A DNA stretch of 64,000 nucleotides from Mactra quadrangularis (Eukaryota > Mollusca > Bivalvia > Venerida > Mactridae), in assembly GCA_025267735.1 (NCBI GenBank), contig CM046296.1, positions 21,788,464 through 21,852,463 of the forward strand. The letters are read 5' to 3'. This document shows, one piece after another, positions 63,101-64,000 of this stretch. Both the position numbers and the translations under genes were made by a program. Below the pieces are notes generated by a model that saw only the letters and a program-made list of their open reading frames with translations, was not told the DNA's origin and ran no database searches. Within the stretch, counting starts at the first letter, position 1. The number at the start of each line of letters is the position of its first letter.

Positions 63101-64000
63101 GTTCTGGGTTGGACCCGAGCCAGAAACCGGAACTAGGTCACCATTGTTTACCTATTTTTTTTGCTACGTACATGTACATATAGTACATATAGAGAGTCTA
63201 CGGAGCGGAGACAAGGGCACGTAACTCGCCCCAAAACCGGTCCTAGCCGCGTCGGTTCGACACCCAGGTCGCCGGGTCGGCGTTCTGGGTTGGAACTGAG
63301 CCAGAAACCGGAAGTAGGTCACCATTGTTTACCTATTTTTTTGCTACGTACATGTACATATAGTACATATAGAGAGTCTACGGAGCGGAGACAAGGGCAC
63401 GTAACTCGCCCCAAAACCGGTCCTAGCCGGGTCGGTTCGACACCCAGGTCGCCGGGTCGGCGTTCTGGGTTGGACCCGAGCCAGAAACCGGAAATAGGTC
63501 ACCATTGTTTACCTATTTTTTTGCTACGTACATGTACACATAGTATATATAGAGAGTCTACGGAGCGGAGACAAGGGCACGTAACTCGCCCCAAAACCGG
63601 TCCTAGCCGGGTCAGTTCGACACCCAGGTCGCCGGGTCGGCGTTCTGGATTGGACCCGAGCCAGAAACCGGAACTAGGTCACCATTGTTAACCTATTTTT
63701 TTGCTACGTACATGTACATATAGTACATATAGAGAGTCTACGGAGCGGAGACAAGGGCACGTAACTCGCCCCAAAACCGGTCCTAGCCGGGTCGTTTCGA
63801 CACCCAGGTCGCCGGGTCTGCGTTCTGGGTTGGACCCGAGCCAGAAACCGGAAGTAGGTAACCATTGTTTACCTATTTTTTTGCTACGTGCATGTACATA
63901 TAGTACATATAGAGAGTCTACGGAGCGGAGACAAAGGCACGTAACTCGCCCCAAAACCGGTCCTAGCCGGGTCGGTTCGACACCCAGGTCGCCGGGTCGG
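57154..64000 (-). repeat. Same 180-bp satellite in opposite orientation, about 38 units, continuing past the window
   Basis: From GGTCGGCGTTCTGGGTT (57,154) onward every unit is the reverse complement of the first block. Most copies here share two diagnostic changes that are rare in the first block: CCGGAAGTAGGTC instead of CCGGAACTAGGTC, and GCTACGTACATGTAC instead of GCTACGTGCATGTAC. The last few units of the first block (from about 56,220) carry the same changes. Confidence 0.97.

Noticed and set aside
11771..63954. Dozens of long open frames (up to 554 codons) that look like a repetitive Arg/Ser/Pro-rich protein family
   Set aside because: All are the same frame of the 180-bp unit, broken by indels in the A-run and by unit variants, with changes that are not biased to synonymous sites. 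They are a consequence of a unit length divisible by three.
11819..64000. CENP-B box in the satellite unit
   Set aside because: I looked for TTCGNNNNANNCGGG on both strands; the nearest run (TTCGACACCCAGGTCGCCGGG) has wrong spacing and lacks the required A.
11819..64000. Hammerhead ribozyme satellite (known in several invertebrates)
   Set aside because: The consensus lacks the CTGATGA and CGAAA core words on either strand.
11819..64000. CRISPR array or bacterial repeat system
   Set aside because: The repeat is a continuous 180-bp tandem satellite without unique spacers, and the flank is eukaryotic.
1..64000. Telomeric repeats or rDNA near the array
   Set aside because: No TTAGGG-type runs and no rRNA-like sequence seen anywhere in the window.

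Overview
This is eukaryotic DNA dominated by repeats, and I find no protein-coding gene I can defend. It has two compartments. Positions 1 to about 11,818 are AT-rich and intron/intergenic-like, full of small non-autonomous transposons and tRNA-derived SINE remnants. About 11,819 to 64,000 (roughly 81% of the window) is one satellite DNA array with a 180-bp unit. A repeat-rich, AT-rich flank with many tRNA-SINEs and short-TIR MITEs fits an invertebrate genome. A bivalve or other mollusc is my best guess, but that is inference and not proven by any gene.

Flank (1-11,818). A 1.7-kb fold-back element with tandem palindromes in its arms occupies 6-1717. It is followed by a scatter of degraded tRNA-like Pol III heads (near 1862, 2548, 3272, 3544, 5105, 7876, 8282 and 10276). 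A duplicated segment lies at 3921-4330. MITE or hairpin elements lie at 5779-5882 (6-bp target duplication TGCCAA), 8556-8687, 9230-9605 (Tc1/mariner-like TIRs) and 10448-10717 (CAGGGGTGTGG TIRs). Open frames here are short, match nothing I recognise, and several overlap transposons.

Satellite (11,819-56,960 in one orientation, about 251 units; 57,154-64,000 in the opposite orientation, about 38 units and running off the window). The consensus is about 54% GC and keeps 15 CpGs per unit. The array has higher-order structure: a 4-unit repeat at its left edge, 5-unit repeats at 33.5-35.3 kb and 45.7-47.35 kb, 7-unit repeats at 24.5-26.3 kb and 49.2-50.95 kb, a 9-unit repeat at 27.6-30.3 kb, and 22- and 30-unit segmental duplications at 15.9-24.3 kb. 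Orientation switches at a 193-bp island that begins with a TA-flanked pogo/Tc1-like transposon end. That island itself contains a short match to the satellite unit.

Because 180 is a multiple of 3, one frame of the unit is open and gives long 60-residue-periodic open frames (up to about 554 codons at 44,286-45,950, minus strand). I read these as a by-product of unit length, not as a gene. The most interesting features are the array architecture, the inversion junction, the conserved cluster of transcription-factor-like words in every unit, and the fold-back element.
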